Below are positions 20,480-28,601 of a stretch of 64,000 nucleotides of DNA, piece after piece. A program made the position numbers and the translations under genes. Numbering within the stretch: position 1 is the stretch's first letter; every line of letters begins with the position of its first letter. The notes beneath the pieces were generated by a model. The model saw nothing but the letters and a program-made list of their open reading frames with translations. It was not told the DNA's origin and did not search any database. Origin of the DNA: Xenophilus azovorans DSM 13620 (GTDB lineage Bacteria; Pseudomonadota; Gammaproteobacteria; Burkholderiales; Burkholderiaceae_C); the NCBI RefSeq assembly GCF_000745855.1, contig NZ_KN050766.1, positions 28,932 through 92,931 of the forward strand. Direction: 5' to 3'.

Positions 20480-21715
20480 TCAGCCCTTGAAGGGGTTGCG
20501 CTCCTCCAGATGGGTCATGTAGTGCCCGATGCCGGCGTCTTCGCGCGCCAGGAAGCGCTCCACCGCCTCGGCGAAGGCCGGGTGTGCCAGCCAGTGGGCG
20601 CTGGTGGTGCGCACCGGCATCAGGGCGCGGGCCATCTTGTGCTCGCCCTGCGCGCCGCCCTCGAAGCGCCGCACGCCGTGCGCGATGCACCATTCGATGG
20701 GCTGGTAGTAGCACGCCTCGAAGTGCAGGCAGTCCACCCGCTCCAGCGCGCCCCAGTAGCGGCCATAGGCGACGGCAGGGCTGCCCTCGCGCTCCTCCAG
20801 CGCGATCAGGCTGGCGGCGATGCGGCGGCCTTCGCGCTCGGCGATGAACAGCAGCCAGGCCTCCGGCATCTGCGCCGCCTGGCGGCGGAAGAAGTCGCGC
20901 GTGAGGTAGGGCGGGTTGCCGTGCTCGCGGTAGGTGCGGGCGTAGCAGCGGTAGAAGAAGTCCCAGTCGGCTTCGCCGATGTCGGCGCCGCGTGCCCAGC
21001 GGAAGCCGACGCCGGCCTCGCGCACCTTGCGCCGCTCCTGGCGAATCTTCTTGCGCTTGTCGTGCGAGAGGGCGGCGAGGAAGGCGTCGAAGTGGGCATA
21101 CCCCCCGCCGCCGCCGGGCCGTCCCAAGGCGGCGAGCGCCCCCTCGGGGGGCAGCGAACCCAGCGAAGCGGGGAGCGTGGGGGCCACATTGTTCCAATGG
21201 AACTGCACGGTGTGGCGCAGCATCAGGCCGGCCGCCTGGCAGGCGGCGATGTCCTCGTCGTCGCCGAAGAGCAGGTGCAGCGACGACAACTCCATCTGCC
21301 GGCACCACTGCACCAGGCCGTCGACCAGCAGCACGCGGTGCTCGGCGTCCACCGCCAGCAGCCGAGCGCCGGGCACGGGCGTGAACGGCACCGCGCACAC
21401 GGCCTTGGGGTAGTAGGCCAGGCCATGCTCTTCGTAGGCGTTGGCCCAGGCCCAGTCGAAGACGTATTCGCCGTAGGAATGACTCTTGACGTAGAGCGGG
21501 CAGGCGGCCTGCAGCGCCTCGCCGCGCCAGAGGGTGGCGAAGGCCGGCGCCCAGCCGGTGTCGGCCGTGGCGCTGCCGCTGGCATGCAGCGCGTCGAGGT
21601 AGGCGTGGCGCATGAACGGGGTGGGCTCGGCTTGGCGCGCCAGCAGCGCGTCCCACGCCGCGGCGTCGATCTGCGCCGGATCGATGTGGATGCGCAGGAC
21701 CGGCTCGGCGGCCAT
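20480..21715 (-). CDS. GNAT-like N-acyltransferase (DUF482 / peptidogalycan biosynthesis family) with in-frame repeat insertion
   Basis: This is a 411-residue protein of the DUF482 family, which has a GNAT/FemX-like fold. Typical motifs are HAYLDALHASGSAT near the N terminus, YGEYVFDWAWANAYE, SHDKRKKIRQERRKV near the middle, and RRFEGGAQGEHKMARAL near the end. About 28 residues (roughly 176-203, Pro/Gly-rich) are inserted before AHFDAFLAALSHDKRKK. They are encoded by a GC-rich repeat also found in an ABC ATPase gene in this window. The in-frame insertion probably forms a surface loop. The start overlaps the EamA stop (ATGA). Confidence 0.83.
   Translation of the reverse strand: MAAEPVLRIHIDPAQIDAAAWDALLARQAEPTPFMRHAYLDALHASGSATADTGWAPAFATLWRGEALQAACPLYVKSHSYGEYVFDWAWANAYEEHGLAYYPKAVCAVPFTPVPGARLLAVDAEHRVLLVDGLVQWCRQMELSSLHLLFGDDEDIAACQAAGLMLRHTVQFHWNNVAPTLPASLGSLPPEGALAALGRPGGGGGYAHFDAFLAALSHDKRKKIRQERRKVREAGVGFRWARGADIGEADWDFFYRCYARTYREHGNPPYLTRDFFRRQAAQMPEAWLLFIAEREGRRIAASLIALEEREGSPAVAYGRYWGALERVDCLHFEACYYQPIEWCIAHGVRRFEGGAQGEHKMARALMPVRTTSAHWLAHPAFAEAVERFLAREDAGIGHYMTHLEERNPFKG
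21113..21183 (+). repeat. dispersed repeat family B, copy 2, inside a CDS
   Basis: It opens GCCGGGCCGTCCCAAGG, then CCCCCTCGGGGGG and GCGAAGCGGGGAG, matching the copies near 1.8 kb and 36.0 kb. It lies within the DUF482 gene on the opposite strand and is read in frame. Confidence 0.7.
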
Positions 21716-22659
21716 CAGGCGGCTCCGGTGGACCGTGCGCCGAGCCGCTCGGCGATCCAGATGCCGCCCAGCACCAGCGCCAGCGCGACCGCGTGGTAGA
21801 GCGCCAGCGGCTCGCCCAGGATCAGCACCGCCAGCAGCGGCCCGAACACCGGCGTCAGGTTCAGGAACACGCCCGCCCGCGCCGCGCCGATGAGGCTGAC
21901 CGCCTGGATGAAGGTGATCTGCGAGACGAAGGAGGGGAACAGCCCGACGAACAGCATCAGCGCCCAGCCCTTGAGCGTCGGCATGAAGAAGTGGCCGGTG
22001 GCGATCTCGGCCGCCAGCAGCGGCAGCGAGGCCAGCGCCGCTACGCCCGCCACCGCGGCGAAGAAGACGATCGGCGGCACCGCCGGACGCCAGCGCAGGC
22101 CCAGCATGTAGCCGGCGTACAGCAGCGAGGCGATCACCATCCACACGTCGCCGATGTTGAAGGCCAGCCCGGCGAGCACCGCCCACTGCCCGCGCGAGGC
22201 GATCACCACGATGCCCGCCAGGGTGACCAGCACGCCCAGCGACTGCAGCGGCGTGACGCGCAGGCGCAGGAACAGCACCGCGCCGAGCAGCACCAGCACC
22301 GGGATGGTGCCCTGGATGATCGCGATGTTGATGGCGGTGGTGTGGTGCGCGGCGGCGTAGAAGAGGGCGTTGAAGGCCGTGAAGCCGCTCACGCCCATCA
22401 CCGAGAGGTAGCGCCAGCGCGGCTTGAGCACGGGCCAATGCGCCGCCACCTGCCGCCGGGCGGTGAACCACAGCGCCACGCAGCAGATGCTCCAGCGCGC
22501 AGTGGTCAGCATCATGGGCGAGATCTCGCCCACCGCCAGCCGCGCGGCGACGGCGTTGCAGCCCCAGATGAGGGTGGTGAAAACGAGCAGGAGCCCGGCC
22601 TGCCCGTTGAACCAGTGCAGAAGCGGCCCGAACGGCGCCGTCGGTGTGGAGGAACGCAT
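21715..22659 (-). CDS. EamA/DMT family permease
   Basis: This inner-membrane transporter of the drug/metabolite superfamily has 314 residues, with about ten spans arranged as two EamA repeats. The first repeat begins GLLLVFTTLIWGCNAVAAR and the second near ASLLYAGYMLGL. The family-typical LTPVFGPLLAVLILGEPL lies near the end. Substrate is unknown; many such proteins export amino acids or metabolites. It is translationally coupled to the downstream GNAT-like gene. Confidence 0.85.
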   Translation of the reverse strand: MRSSTPTAPFGPLLHWFNGQAGLLLVFTTLIWGCNAVAARLAVGEISPMMLTTARWSICCVALWFTARRQVAAHWPVLKPRWRYLSVMGVSGFTAFNALFYAAAHHTTAINIAIIQGTIPVLVLLGAVLFLRLRVTPLQSLGVLVTLAGIVVIASRGQWAVLAGLAFNIGDVWMVIASLLYAGYMLGLRWRPAVPPIVFFAAVAGVAALASLPLLAAEIATGHFFMPTLKGWALMLFVGLFPSFVSQITFIQAVSLIGAARAGVFLNLTPVFGPLLAVLILGEPLALYHAVALALVLGGIWIAERLGARSTGAA

Positions 22660-22718
22660 GGGCCGCCGAGCGTACCAGCGGCCCGCGCTGCGCGTCGGCC
22701 CGCGGGTTTTGGCGTTAA

Positions 22719-23105
<387 letters not shown>

Positions 23106-23108
<3 letters not shown>

Positions 23109-23132
23109 CGCCCGCCCCGGCGGAAGGCGTCA
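23106..23132. terminator. bidirectional hairpin between glnB and the LOG gene
   Basis: The stem TGACGC..CCGCC / GGCGG..GGCGTCA overlaps both stop codons of convergent genes. It is strong but lacks a T tract. Confidence 0.45.
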
Positions 23133-23759
23133 GACGACCTGCGCCAACTGGTCGCCGCGCGGGTGGGCGGCGGCCTCGGTGCGCAGGGCCTCCAGCAGCG
23201 CCTCGGGCTGGGTGCCGGTGCGCACCAGGTCCATCTGCCATTCGCCCATGAAGCCGGCACGCACGCTGCCGGCGAGGAAGGACAGCAGTCCTTCGTAGTA
23301 GCCCGCCACGTCGAGGATGCCGACGGGCTTGTCGTGGTAGCCCAGCTGGCGCCAGGTCCAGATCTCGAACAGCTCCTCGAAGGTGCCGATGCCGCCGGGC
23401 AGAGCCAGGAAGGCGTCGGCGCGCTCGCCCATCATGGCCTTGCGTTCGTGCATGGTGTCGACCACGTGCAGTTCGTCGCACAGCGGGTTGGCCAGTTCGC
23501 GGTCCACCAGCGCCTTCGGGATGATGCCGACCACGCGGGCGCCCGCCGCGCGCGCGGCTTCGGCGACGGTGCCCATCAGGCCGGTGCGGCCGCCGCCGTA
23601 GACCAGCTGGCCGCGCTGGCGGCCGATCCAGGTGCCGACGGCGGTGGCGGCCGCGGCATAGGCCGTGTCGGCGCCGGCGCGCGAACCGCAATACACGCAG
23701 ACCGAGAAGCGGGAAGAAGACGAAGAAGAGGAGGAGGTCATCGGAGATTCGGGAACCAT
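23130..23759 (-). CDS. LOG family protein (TIGR00730)
   Basis: This 209-residue protein has the lysine-decarboxylase-like Rossmann fold of LOG enzymes, which hydrolyse nucleotide 5'-monophosphates such as cytokinin ribotides. The signature LPGGIGTFEELFE is intact, with the partner Arg/Met segment DTMHERKAMM. The N-terminal sequence CVYCGSRAG is typical. It begins with an eight-serine run. The upstream ATG was preferred because it has GAAGGGG before it; an ATG six codons later lacks a ribosome site. It is last in a six-gene operon headed by an ECF sigma factor. Confidence 0.88.
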   Translation of the reverse strand: MVPESPMTSSSSSSSSRFSVCVYCGSRAGADTAYAAAATAVGTWIGRQRGQLVYGGGRTGLMGTVAEAARAAGARVVGIIPKALVDRELANPLCDELHVVDTMHERKAMMGERADAFLALPGGIGTFEELFEIWTWRQLGYHDKPVGILDVAGYYEGLLSFLAGSVRAGFMGEWQMDLVRTGTQPEALLEALRTEAAAHPRGDQLAQVV

Positions 23760-23773
23760 GCGCGCCCCTTCGC

Positions 23774-24184
23774 TCAGGACGCGAGAAAGCGCTGCCACAG
23801 CGCCGCCAGCCAGATGCAGGCGGACAGCAGCGAGGCCAGGAACACTGCCGCGCTGCCCATGTCCTTGGCGCGCTTGGACAGGTCGTGCCATTCGGGGCCG
23901 ATGCGGTCGATGGCCGCCTCCACCGCCGTGTTCAGCAGCTCCACGATCATCAGCAGCACCACGCTGCCGGCCAGCAGCGCCACCTCGGCCCAGTCGCGGC
24001 CCAGCCAGAAGGCCAGCGGCACCAGGACGACCGCCAGCAGCGCCTCCATGCGGAAGGCCGGCTCGCCCCAGCCGGCCCGCAGGCCGTTGAGCGAGTAGCC
24101 CGCGGCGTGCCACAGGCGGTTCAGGCCGCGCCGGGACTTCTGCGGGTTGACGACGGCCGGCTCGGTGGGCAGCGGGGTGCTCAT
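23774..24184 (-). CDS. dgkA: diacylglycerol kinase
   Basis: This small inner-membrane kinase phosphorylates diacylglycerol, recycling lipid released by periplasmic glycan synthesis. It has 136 residues and three spans. The active-site motif ELLNTAVEAAIDR is present, with the conserved GLRAGWGEPAFRMEALLA and WHDLSKRAKDMGSAAVFLA segments. The N-terminal 20 residues are longer than in E. coli. It overlaps the RDD gene by 4 bp and lies in the sigma-factor-headed operon, which hints at an envelope function for the whole unit. Confidence 0.93.
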   Translation of the reverse strand: MSTPLPTEPAVVNPQKSRRGLNRLWHAAGYSLNGLRAGWGEPAFRMEALLAVVLVPLAFWLGRDWAEVALLAGSVVLLMIVELLNTAVEAAIDRIGPEWHDLSKRAKDMGSAAVFLASLLSACIWLAALWQRFLAS

Positions 24185-24759
24185 CGGCGGCCCCCTTCGC
24201 TGGACACCAGCCGCGTACCGGCCCAGGCGTCGTGCCAGAACTGGCGCTGCGGGTGGAAGCGCGCCAGCAGCGCCCAGATGGCGATCCAGCCGATCAGCAG
24301 CACCGTCTGCTGCCCGGCCGACATCGGCACGCCCGAGGCCCAGATGCCGGCCAGCGGCGGCAGGAACCAGACCCACGAGAGCACGTAGCGCAGCAGCGCG
24401 CGCGGCTGGGTCAGCGGGCGGCCGTGGCGGTCGACGACGCGGATGTGCCAGGTCTTCATGGCCAGCGTCTGGCCGCGGGACCAGAACCAGGTGAAGTAGA
24501 TGCCGATGACGACGAACAGGAAGGCCTGCTGGCCGTGGCGGTTCTGCAGGCCGTGCCGGGTCTGGGTGAGGGCGCTGAACAGGTAGTCCGCGACGAAGAC
24601 CACGGCGAACATCAGCATGCCTTCGTACAGCCAGCAGGCCATCCGCCGCCATAGGCCGGGCGTCTTCAGGTCGGGTGCGGCGGGTGTGGTGCCGGCGGCG
24701 TCCGGGGCAGGTGGCGGTCGGGTGGTGGGGGAGTCTGGCGGCGAGGTGCGCGGAAGCAT
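24181..24759 (-). CDS. RDD family membrane protein
   Basis: This 192-residue inner-membrane protein has an RDD domain. A Pro-rich cytosolic N terminus of about 40 residues is followed by LWRRMACWLYEGMLM, a long span, and the conserved GQTLAMKTWHIRVVD segment. There are about four spans in all. Function is unknown; some RDD proteins are Na+/H+ antiporters. A GTG 27 bp upstream is an alternative start. It sits between the DUF3106 and dgkA genes with tight spacing. Confidence 0.85.
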   Translation of the reverse strand: MLPRTSPPDSPTTRPPPAPDAAGTTPAAPDLKTPGLWRRMACWLYEGMLMFAVVFVADYLFSALTQTRHGLQNRHGQQAFLFVVIGIYFTWFWSRGQTLAMKTWHIRVVDRHGRPLTQPRALLRYVLSWVWFLPPLAGIWASGVPMSAGQQTVLLIGWIAIWALLARFHPQRQFWHDAWAGTRLVSSEGGRR

Positions 24760-24789
24760 CCCCGCATTCTCGTGCACCGGCAGCACCGG

Positions 24790-25443
24790 CTAGCGGGCGG
24801 GCCGGTCCGCTCCGCCGGCGGGCGCCAGCAGGGGGCCCTGCACGGGCGGCGGCTCCAGCTGGATGCGCGGGGCGCTGCGGGGATCATGCAGGGCGTCGGC
24901 CGGCACCGGCGCCAGCTTGCGAGCAGGCACCGGACGCACCGGCATCGCGGTGGTGGCGGGCACGGCGGCGGCGCTGGCCGCCAGCCGGCGCCGCTCTTCC
25001 TCGCTGAGCGCCTGGTAGGCCTCCCACTTCGCCTTGCGCTCGTCCGGGGGGGCCAGCCGCCTGATTTCGGCGAAGTTCAGGCGCGCTCGCGCCCGCTGGC
25101 GTGGGCTGAGGGTGCTCCATTCGGTCATGCGGCTGTGCATCGTGGCCTGCTCTTCCGCACTCATCCGCGAGAAGTTGCCCGACAGCGCCAGCCACTTGCG
25201 CTTGTGGGCTTCGCCCAGGCTGTTCCAGAGCTTGGCGAGGGGGTGCAGGGCGGCCTGCTGGTCGGCTGTCAGCTCATGCCACAGCGGGCGAGCCGTGGCG
25301 CCGCGGGCGGGCTTGGTGCCGCCTGCCTTGGCGGGGCCCGGGGAGGGCGGCCCGGCCAGCGCAGCCGTTCCCCCGCCGAAGGCGAGCAGGCATGCCGCCA
25401 GCACGGCGGCGCGCAGCGACGGGCGATGCATCCGCTGGGGCAT
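24790..25443 (-). CDS. DUF3106 exported protein with LTxxQ-like motifs
   Basis: This is a 217-residue protein with a signal peptide (about residues 1-30, LRAAVLAACLLAFGGGTAALAG), so it should be periplasmic. The mature part is helical and contains repeated motifs LTADQQ, MSAEEQ, LSPRQRAR and LSEEER. These resemble the LTxxQ motifs of Spy/CpxP/CnrX-type periplasmic sensors and chaperones (my comparison). The C terminus is Pro-rich. It belongs to a domain family of unknown function. It lies 3 bp after the DUF3619 gene, which follows an ECF sigma factor, so a role as the periplasmic sensor of that system is a reasonable hypothesis. Confidence 0.85.
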   Translation of the reverse strand: MPQRMHRPSLRAAVLAACLLAFGGGTAALAGPPSPGPAKAGGTKPARGATARPLWHELTADQQAALHPLAKLWNSLGEAHKRKWLALSGNFSRMSAEEQATMHSRMTEWSTLSPRQRARARLNFAEIRRLAPPDERKAKWEAYQALSEEERRRLAASAAAVPATTAMPVRPVPARKLAPVPADALHDPRSAPRIQLEPPPVQGPLLAPAGGADRPAR

Positions 25444-25446
25444 CGG

Positions 25447-25875
25447 TCAATGCGCGGCCGCGGCCTCGCGCAGGAGGTACTGCGCGAAGCCCGGATCGGT
25501 GTAGGCGGCGGGGGGCAGGTCGTCCGTGAGCAGGGCGGCATCCACATCGGCCATCTCGCTGGCGCGCTGTTCGTCCTGCCAAGCCGAGATGGCGACCAGC
25601 CCGACCAGCAGCGCGAGCAGGGGCAGCACCGTCGCCAGCCGGCTCAGCCAGTCGCCCCGCCCCAGCACGGCGGCCGTGCCGGAGCGGCCGGCCACCACGG
25701 CGGGTGTGTGCGCCTGCGCCGGCTTGCGCCGCGCCAGCGCCTGCATGCGCGCCGCGCGCAGGCGCTCCGCGACGTCGTGCGGCAGCGCGGCCTCGCCCGT
25801 GGACAGGCGGGTGGCGACGGCACGGCCGAAGCGGTCTTCCAGGGCGGCGGAAGAGGGGTTCGATGTCGGGTTCAT
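25447..25875 (-). CDS. DUF3619 single-span protein, candidate anti-sigma factor
   Basis: This is a 142-residue protein with a basic cytosolic N-terminal region of about 75 residues, one membrane span (about 80-99, LATVLPLLALLVGLVAISAW) and an acidic C-terminal tail. The positive-inside rule predicts N-in, C-out topology, the arrangement of membrane anti-sigma factors. It belongs to a family of unknown function. Its ATG overlaps the stop of the ECF sigma factor gene (ATGA), giving strong translational coupling. No zinc-binding HxxxCxxC motif of ZAS anti-sigma factors is present, so sigma binding would have to use another fold. Confidence 0.85.
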   Translation of the reverse strand: MNPTSNPSSAALEDRFGRAVATRLSTGEAALPHDVAERLRAARMQALARRKPAQAHTPAVVAGRSGTAAVLGRGDWLSRLATVLPLLALLVGLVAISAWQDEQRASEMADVDAALLTDDLPPAAYTDPGFAQYLLREAAAAH

Positions 25876-26444
25876 AGCTGGATTCCCTTGGCCTTGAGCG
25901 CCTTGCCCAGGGCATGGACGGCACGCGAACAGTGCGTCTTGACGCTGCCTTCGGAGCAGCCCATGGCGGCAGCCGTCTCGGACACGTCCATGTCTTCCCA
26001 GTAACGCAGCAGAAAAGCCTCGCGTTGACGGGCGGGCAGGGCGGCGATTTCGGCCTCGATCGCGTGGAAGACCTGCGCGCGGCGGGTGCTGTCCTCGGCA
26101 CTTTCCGTCTCGCGGGTGTCCACGGTGGCGGCGAGGCTTTCCAGCAGGTCGAAGTCGGCCGGCCCGTCGCCGTCCCCGCCGTCGAAGTCGCTGAGGTTGG
26201 AGAACAGCGCGCGCCGTGTCTTCTGGCGCCTGAACCAGTCCAGCGTGCAGTTGGACAGGATGCGTTGGAACAGCAGGGGCAGCTCGGCGGGCGGCTTGTC
26301 GCCGTAGTGCTCGGCCAGCTTCATCATGCTGTCCTGCACGATGTCCAGCGCCGCCTCCTCGTCGCGTACGTGGTAGACGCAGCGCTTGAACGCCCGCTTC
26401 TCCACGCTCTTGAGGAAGTCGGAAAGTTCTTGTTCGGTGGCCAA
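25872..26444 (-). CDS. RNA polymerase ECF-type sigma factor
   Basis: This is a sigma-70 family factor of 190 residues with only regions 2 and 4. Region 2 (about 10-75) includes RDEEAALDIVQDSMMKL and LDWFRRQKTRRALF. An acidic linker (SDFDGGDGDGPADFD) follows. Region 4 (about 125-185) has LPARQREAFLLRYWE and the DNA-recognition helix MGCSEGSVKTHCSRA. It starts with TTG (reading as ATEQELSDFLK), because no ATG fits and the upstream frame has no domain. It heads the run DUF3619, DUF3106, RDD, dgkA, LOG. Its promoter shares a perfect inverted repeat with the divergent ilvB promoter. Confidence 0.9.
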   Translation of the reverse strand: MATEQELSDFLKSVEKRAFKRCVYHVRDEEAALDIVQDSMMKLAEHYGDKPPAELPLLFQRILSNCTLDWFRRQKTRRALFSNLSDFDGGDGDGPADFDLLESLAATVDTRETESAEDSTRRAQVFHAIEAEIAALPARQREAFLLRYWEDMDVSETAAAMGCSEGSVKTHCSRAVHALGKALKAKGIQL

Positions 26445-26511
26445 GCGAAAGGGCGCGCGGGCGTGGGGAAGGAGGGGCGGGCACCGTCGGGGGCGGTGCC
26501 TCGGCGCGCGA

Positions 26512-26556
26512 ATTATGGCACCCGGCCCCTGAGATCGCCGGCAGCGGTGCCATAAT
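26512..26556. promoter_or_regulatory. symmetrical divergent promoter region (sigma factor operon / ilvB)
   Basis: A perfect 10-bp inverted repeat, ATTATGGCAC and GTGCCATAAT, is separated by 25 bp. Each arm contains CATAAT, a good -10 element, reading outwards on its own strand. The -35 elements are weak on both sides. Confidence 0.5.
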
Positions 26557-26709
26557 GCAAGGCTTCGCTCAAATGGCAAACGGGTCACTGCCCGGCGGAA
26601 CATCCTTGCCGCCCATGGTTTTGGCCTCAAGTCCCGACGCGGTCCCACAAGGGCTGGCAAGGGGCACCCAAGGTTTTTCGTTCCCGAAAACTCGAAAGGT
26701 TGATCTGAC

Positions 26710-28485
26710 ATGGAAATCTCCAAGGCCGAACTCGCCTCTGCCGCCGCGGCCACCGGCAGCCAGACACAGGAACTCATGGGCTCCGAGGTGCTGGTCAAGG
26801 CACTGCAGGCCGAAGGCGTCAAGTACATCTGGGGCTATCCCGGCGGCGCCGTCCTCTACATCTACGACGCCCTGTACAAGCAGGACACCATGCAGCACGT
26901 GCTGGTGCGCCACGAGCAGGCGGCGGTGCACGCGGCCGACGGCTACGCCCGCGCCACCGGCGACGTCGGCGTGGCGCTGGTCACCTCCGGCCCCGGCCTG
27001 ACCAACGCGGTCACCGGCATCGCCACCGCCTACATGGATTCGATCCCGATGGTGATCATCGCCGGCCAGGTGCCCACGCCCGCCATCGGGCAGGACGCCT
27101 TCCAGGAGTGCGACACCGTCGGCATCACCCGCCCCATCGTCAAGCACAACTTCCTCGTCAAGGACGCGAAGGACATCGCGCTGACGATGAAGAAGGCCTT
27201 CCACATCGCGCGCAGCGGCCGTCCCGGTCCGGTGGTGGTCGACATCCCCAAGGACGTCTCCTTCAAGAAGGTGGCCTACCACGGCTACCCCGAGAAGGTG
27301 GAGATGCGCTCGTACAACCCGGTGAAGAAGGGCCACGGCGGCCAGATCCGCAAGGCGCTGCAACTGCTGCTGGGCGCCAAGCGCCCCTACATCTACACCG
27401 GCGGCGGCGTGCTGCTGGGCAACGCCTGCAACGAGCTGCGCACGCTGGTGGACATGCTGGGCTACCCGGTCACCAACACGCTGATGGGCCTGGGCGCCTA
27501 CCCGGCGAGCGACCGCAAGTTCCTCGGCATGCTGGGCATGCACGGCACCATCGAGGCCAACAACGCGATGCAGAACTGCGACGTGCTGCTGGCGGTGGGC
27601 GCGCGCTTCGACGACCGCGTGATCGGCAACCCGAAGCACTTCGCGCAGAACGAGCGCAAGATCATCCACGTCGACATCGACCCGTCCTCCATCTCCAAGC
27701 GGGTGAAGGTGGACATCCCGATCGTGGGCGACGTCAAGGACGTCCTGACCGAGCTGATCTCGATGGTGCGCGAGAGCAGCACCAAGCCCGACGCCGCCAC
27801 GCTGGCCGACTGGTGGAAGACCATCGAGGGCTGGCGCAGCCGCGACTGCCTGAAGTACGACAGCGACAACAAGCAAGTCATCAAGCCGCAGAAGGTCGTC
27901 GAGACGCTGTGGAACATGACCAAGGACACCGAGACCTACATCTGCTCGGACGTCGGCCAGCACCAGATGTGGGCCGCGCAGTACTACCGCTTCGACGAGC
28001 CGCGCCGGTGGATCAACTCCGGCGGCCTGGGCACCATGGGCGTGGGCATCCCCTACGCGATGGGCATCAAGCTGGCCAAGCCGGAGGCCGAGGTGTTCAC
28101 CATCACCGGCGAGGGCTCGGTGCAGATGTGCATCCAGGAGCTGTCCACCTGCCTGCAGTACAACACGCCGATCAAGATCGTCTCGCTGAACAACCGCTAC
28201 CTGGGCATGGTGCGCCAGTGGCAGGAGATCGAGTACTCCGGCCGCTACAGCCACAGCTACATGGACGCGCTGCCCAACTTCGTGAAGCTGGCCGAGGCCT
28301 ATGGCCACGTCGGCATGCTGATCGAACGGCCCGAGGACGTGGAGCCGGCGCTGCGCGAGGCGCGCAAGCTCAAGGACCGCACGGTGTTCATGGACTTCCG
28401 CACCGACCCCACCGAGAACGTCTTCCCGATGGTGCAGGCCGGCAAGGGCATCACCGAGATGCTGCTCGGCAGCGAGGATCTGTAG
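26710..28485 (+). CDS. ilvB: acetolactate synthase, large catalytic subunit
   Basis: This ThDP-dependent enzyme makes acetolactate or acetohydroxybutyrate, the first common step of valine, leucine and isoleucine synthesis. It has 591 residues. The N-terminal GSEVLVKALQAEGV and YPGGAVLYIYDAL regions contain the catalytic Glu in VRHEQAAVHAADGYAR. The ThDP motif runs from GEGSVQMCIQEL to the NNRYLGMVRQWQ segment. A 20-residue Ala/Ser-rich extension precedes the domain. The roughly 150-nt 5' leader has no recognisable leader peptide. ilvH and ilvC follow. Confidence 0.96.
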   Translation: MEISKAELASAAAATGSQTQELMGSEVLVKALQAEGVKYIWGYPGGAVLYIYDALYKQDTMQHVLVRHEQAAVHAADGYARATGDVGVALVTSGPGLTNAVTGIATAYMDSIPMVIIAGQVPTPAIGQDAFQECDTVGITRPIVKHNFLVKDAKDIALTMKKAFHIARSGRPGPVVVDIPKDVSFKKVAYHGYPEKVEMRSYNPVKKGHGGQIRKALQLLLGAKRPYIYTGGGVLLGNACNELRTLVDMLGYPVTNTLMGLGAYPASDRKFLGMLGMHGTIEANNAMQNCDVLLAVGARFDDRVIGNPKHFAQNERKIIHVDIDPSSISKRVKVDIPIVGDVKDVLTELISMVRESSTKPDAATLADWWKTIEGWRSRDCLKYDSDNKQVIKPQKVVETLWNMTKDTETYICSDVGQHQMWAAQYYRFDEPRRWINSGGLGTMGVGIPYAMGIKLAKPEAEVFTITGEGSVQMCIQELSTCLQYNTPIKIVSLNNRYLGMVRQWQEIEYSGRYSHSYMDALPNFVKLAEAYGHVGMLIERPEDVEPALREARKLKDRTVFMDFRTDPTENVFPMVQAGKGITEMLLGSEDL

Positions 28486-28501
28486 ACGGACGACCAGCCG
28501 G

Positions 28502-28582
28502 CCTGCTGCGCAGGCACGGCTCCTTTTCGACGAATCTATTGCCCGCCGAGCCTGCGCATTACCGTGCGCAGGGGAGGGCGGC
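28502..28582 (+). promoter_or_regulatory. structured RNA upstream of ilvH
   Basis: The ilvB-ilvH spacer can fold into CCTGC-TGC-GCAGG followed by a larger stem: CCGCC, an internal loop, CCTGCGCA with a TTACCG hexaloop, TGCGCAGG, an internal loop, GGCGG. Parts of the two stems (CCTGC and GCAGG) are interchangeable, which allows alternative folding just before the ilvH ribosome site. It may correspond to the ilvH motif described in betaproteobacteria (from memory). Confidence 0.5.
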
Positions 28583-28601
28583 GAAAAGAGGAATCAAGCA
28601 A

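Noticed and set aside
26555..26709. A leader peptide before ilvB
   Set aside because: The available ATG frame runs on into ilvB without a stop and has no cluster of Ile, Val or Leu codons, and no terminator lies before ilvB.
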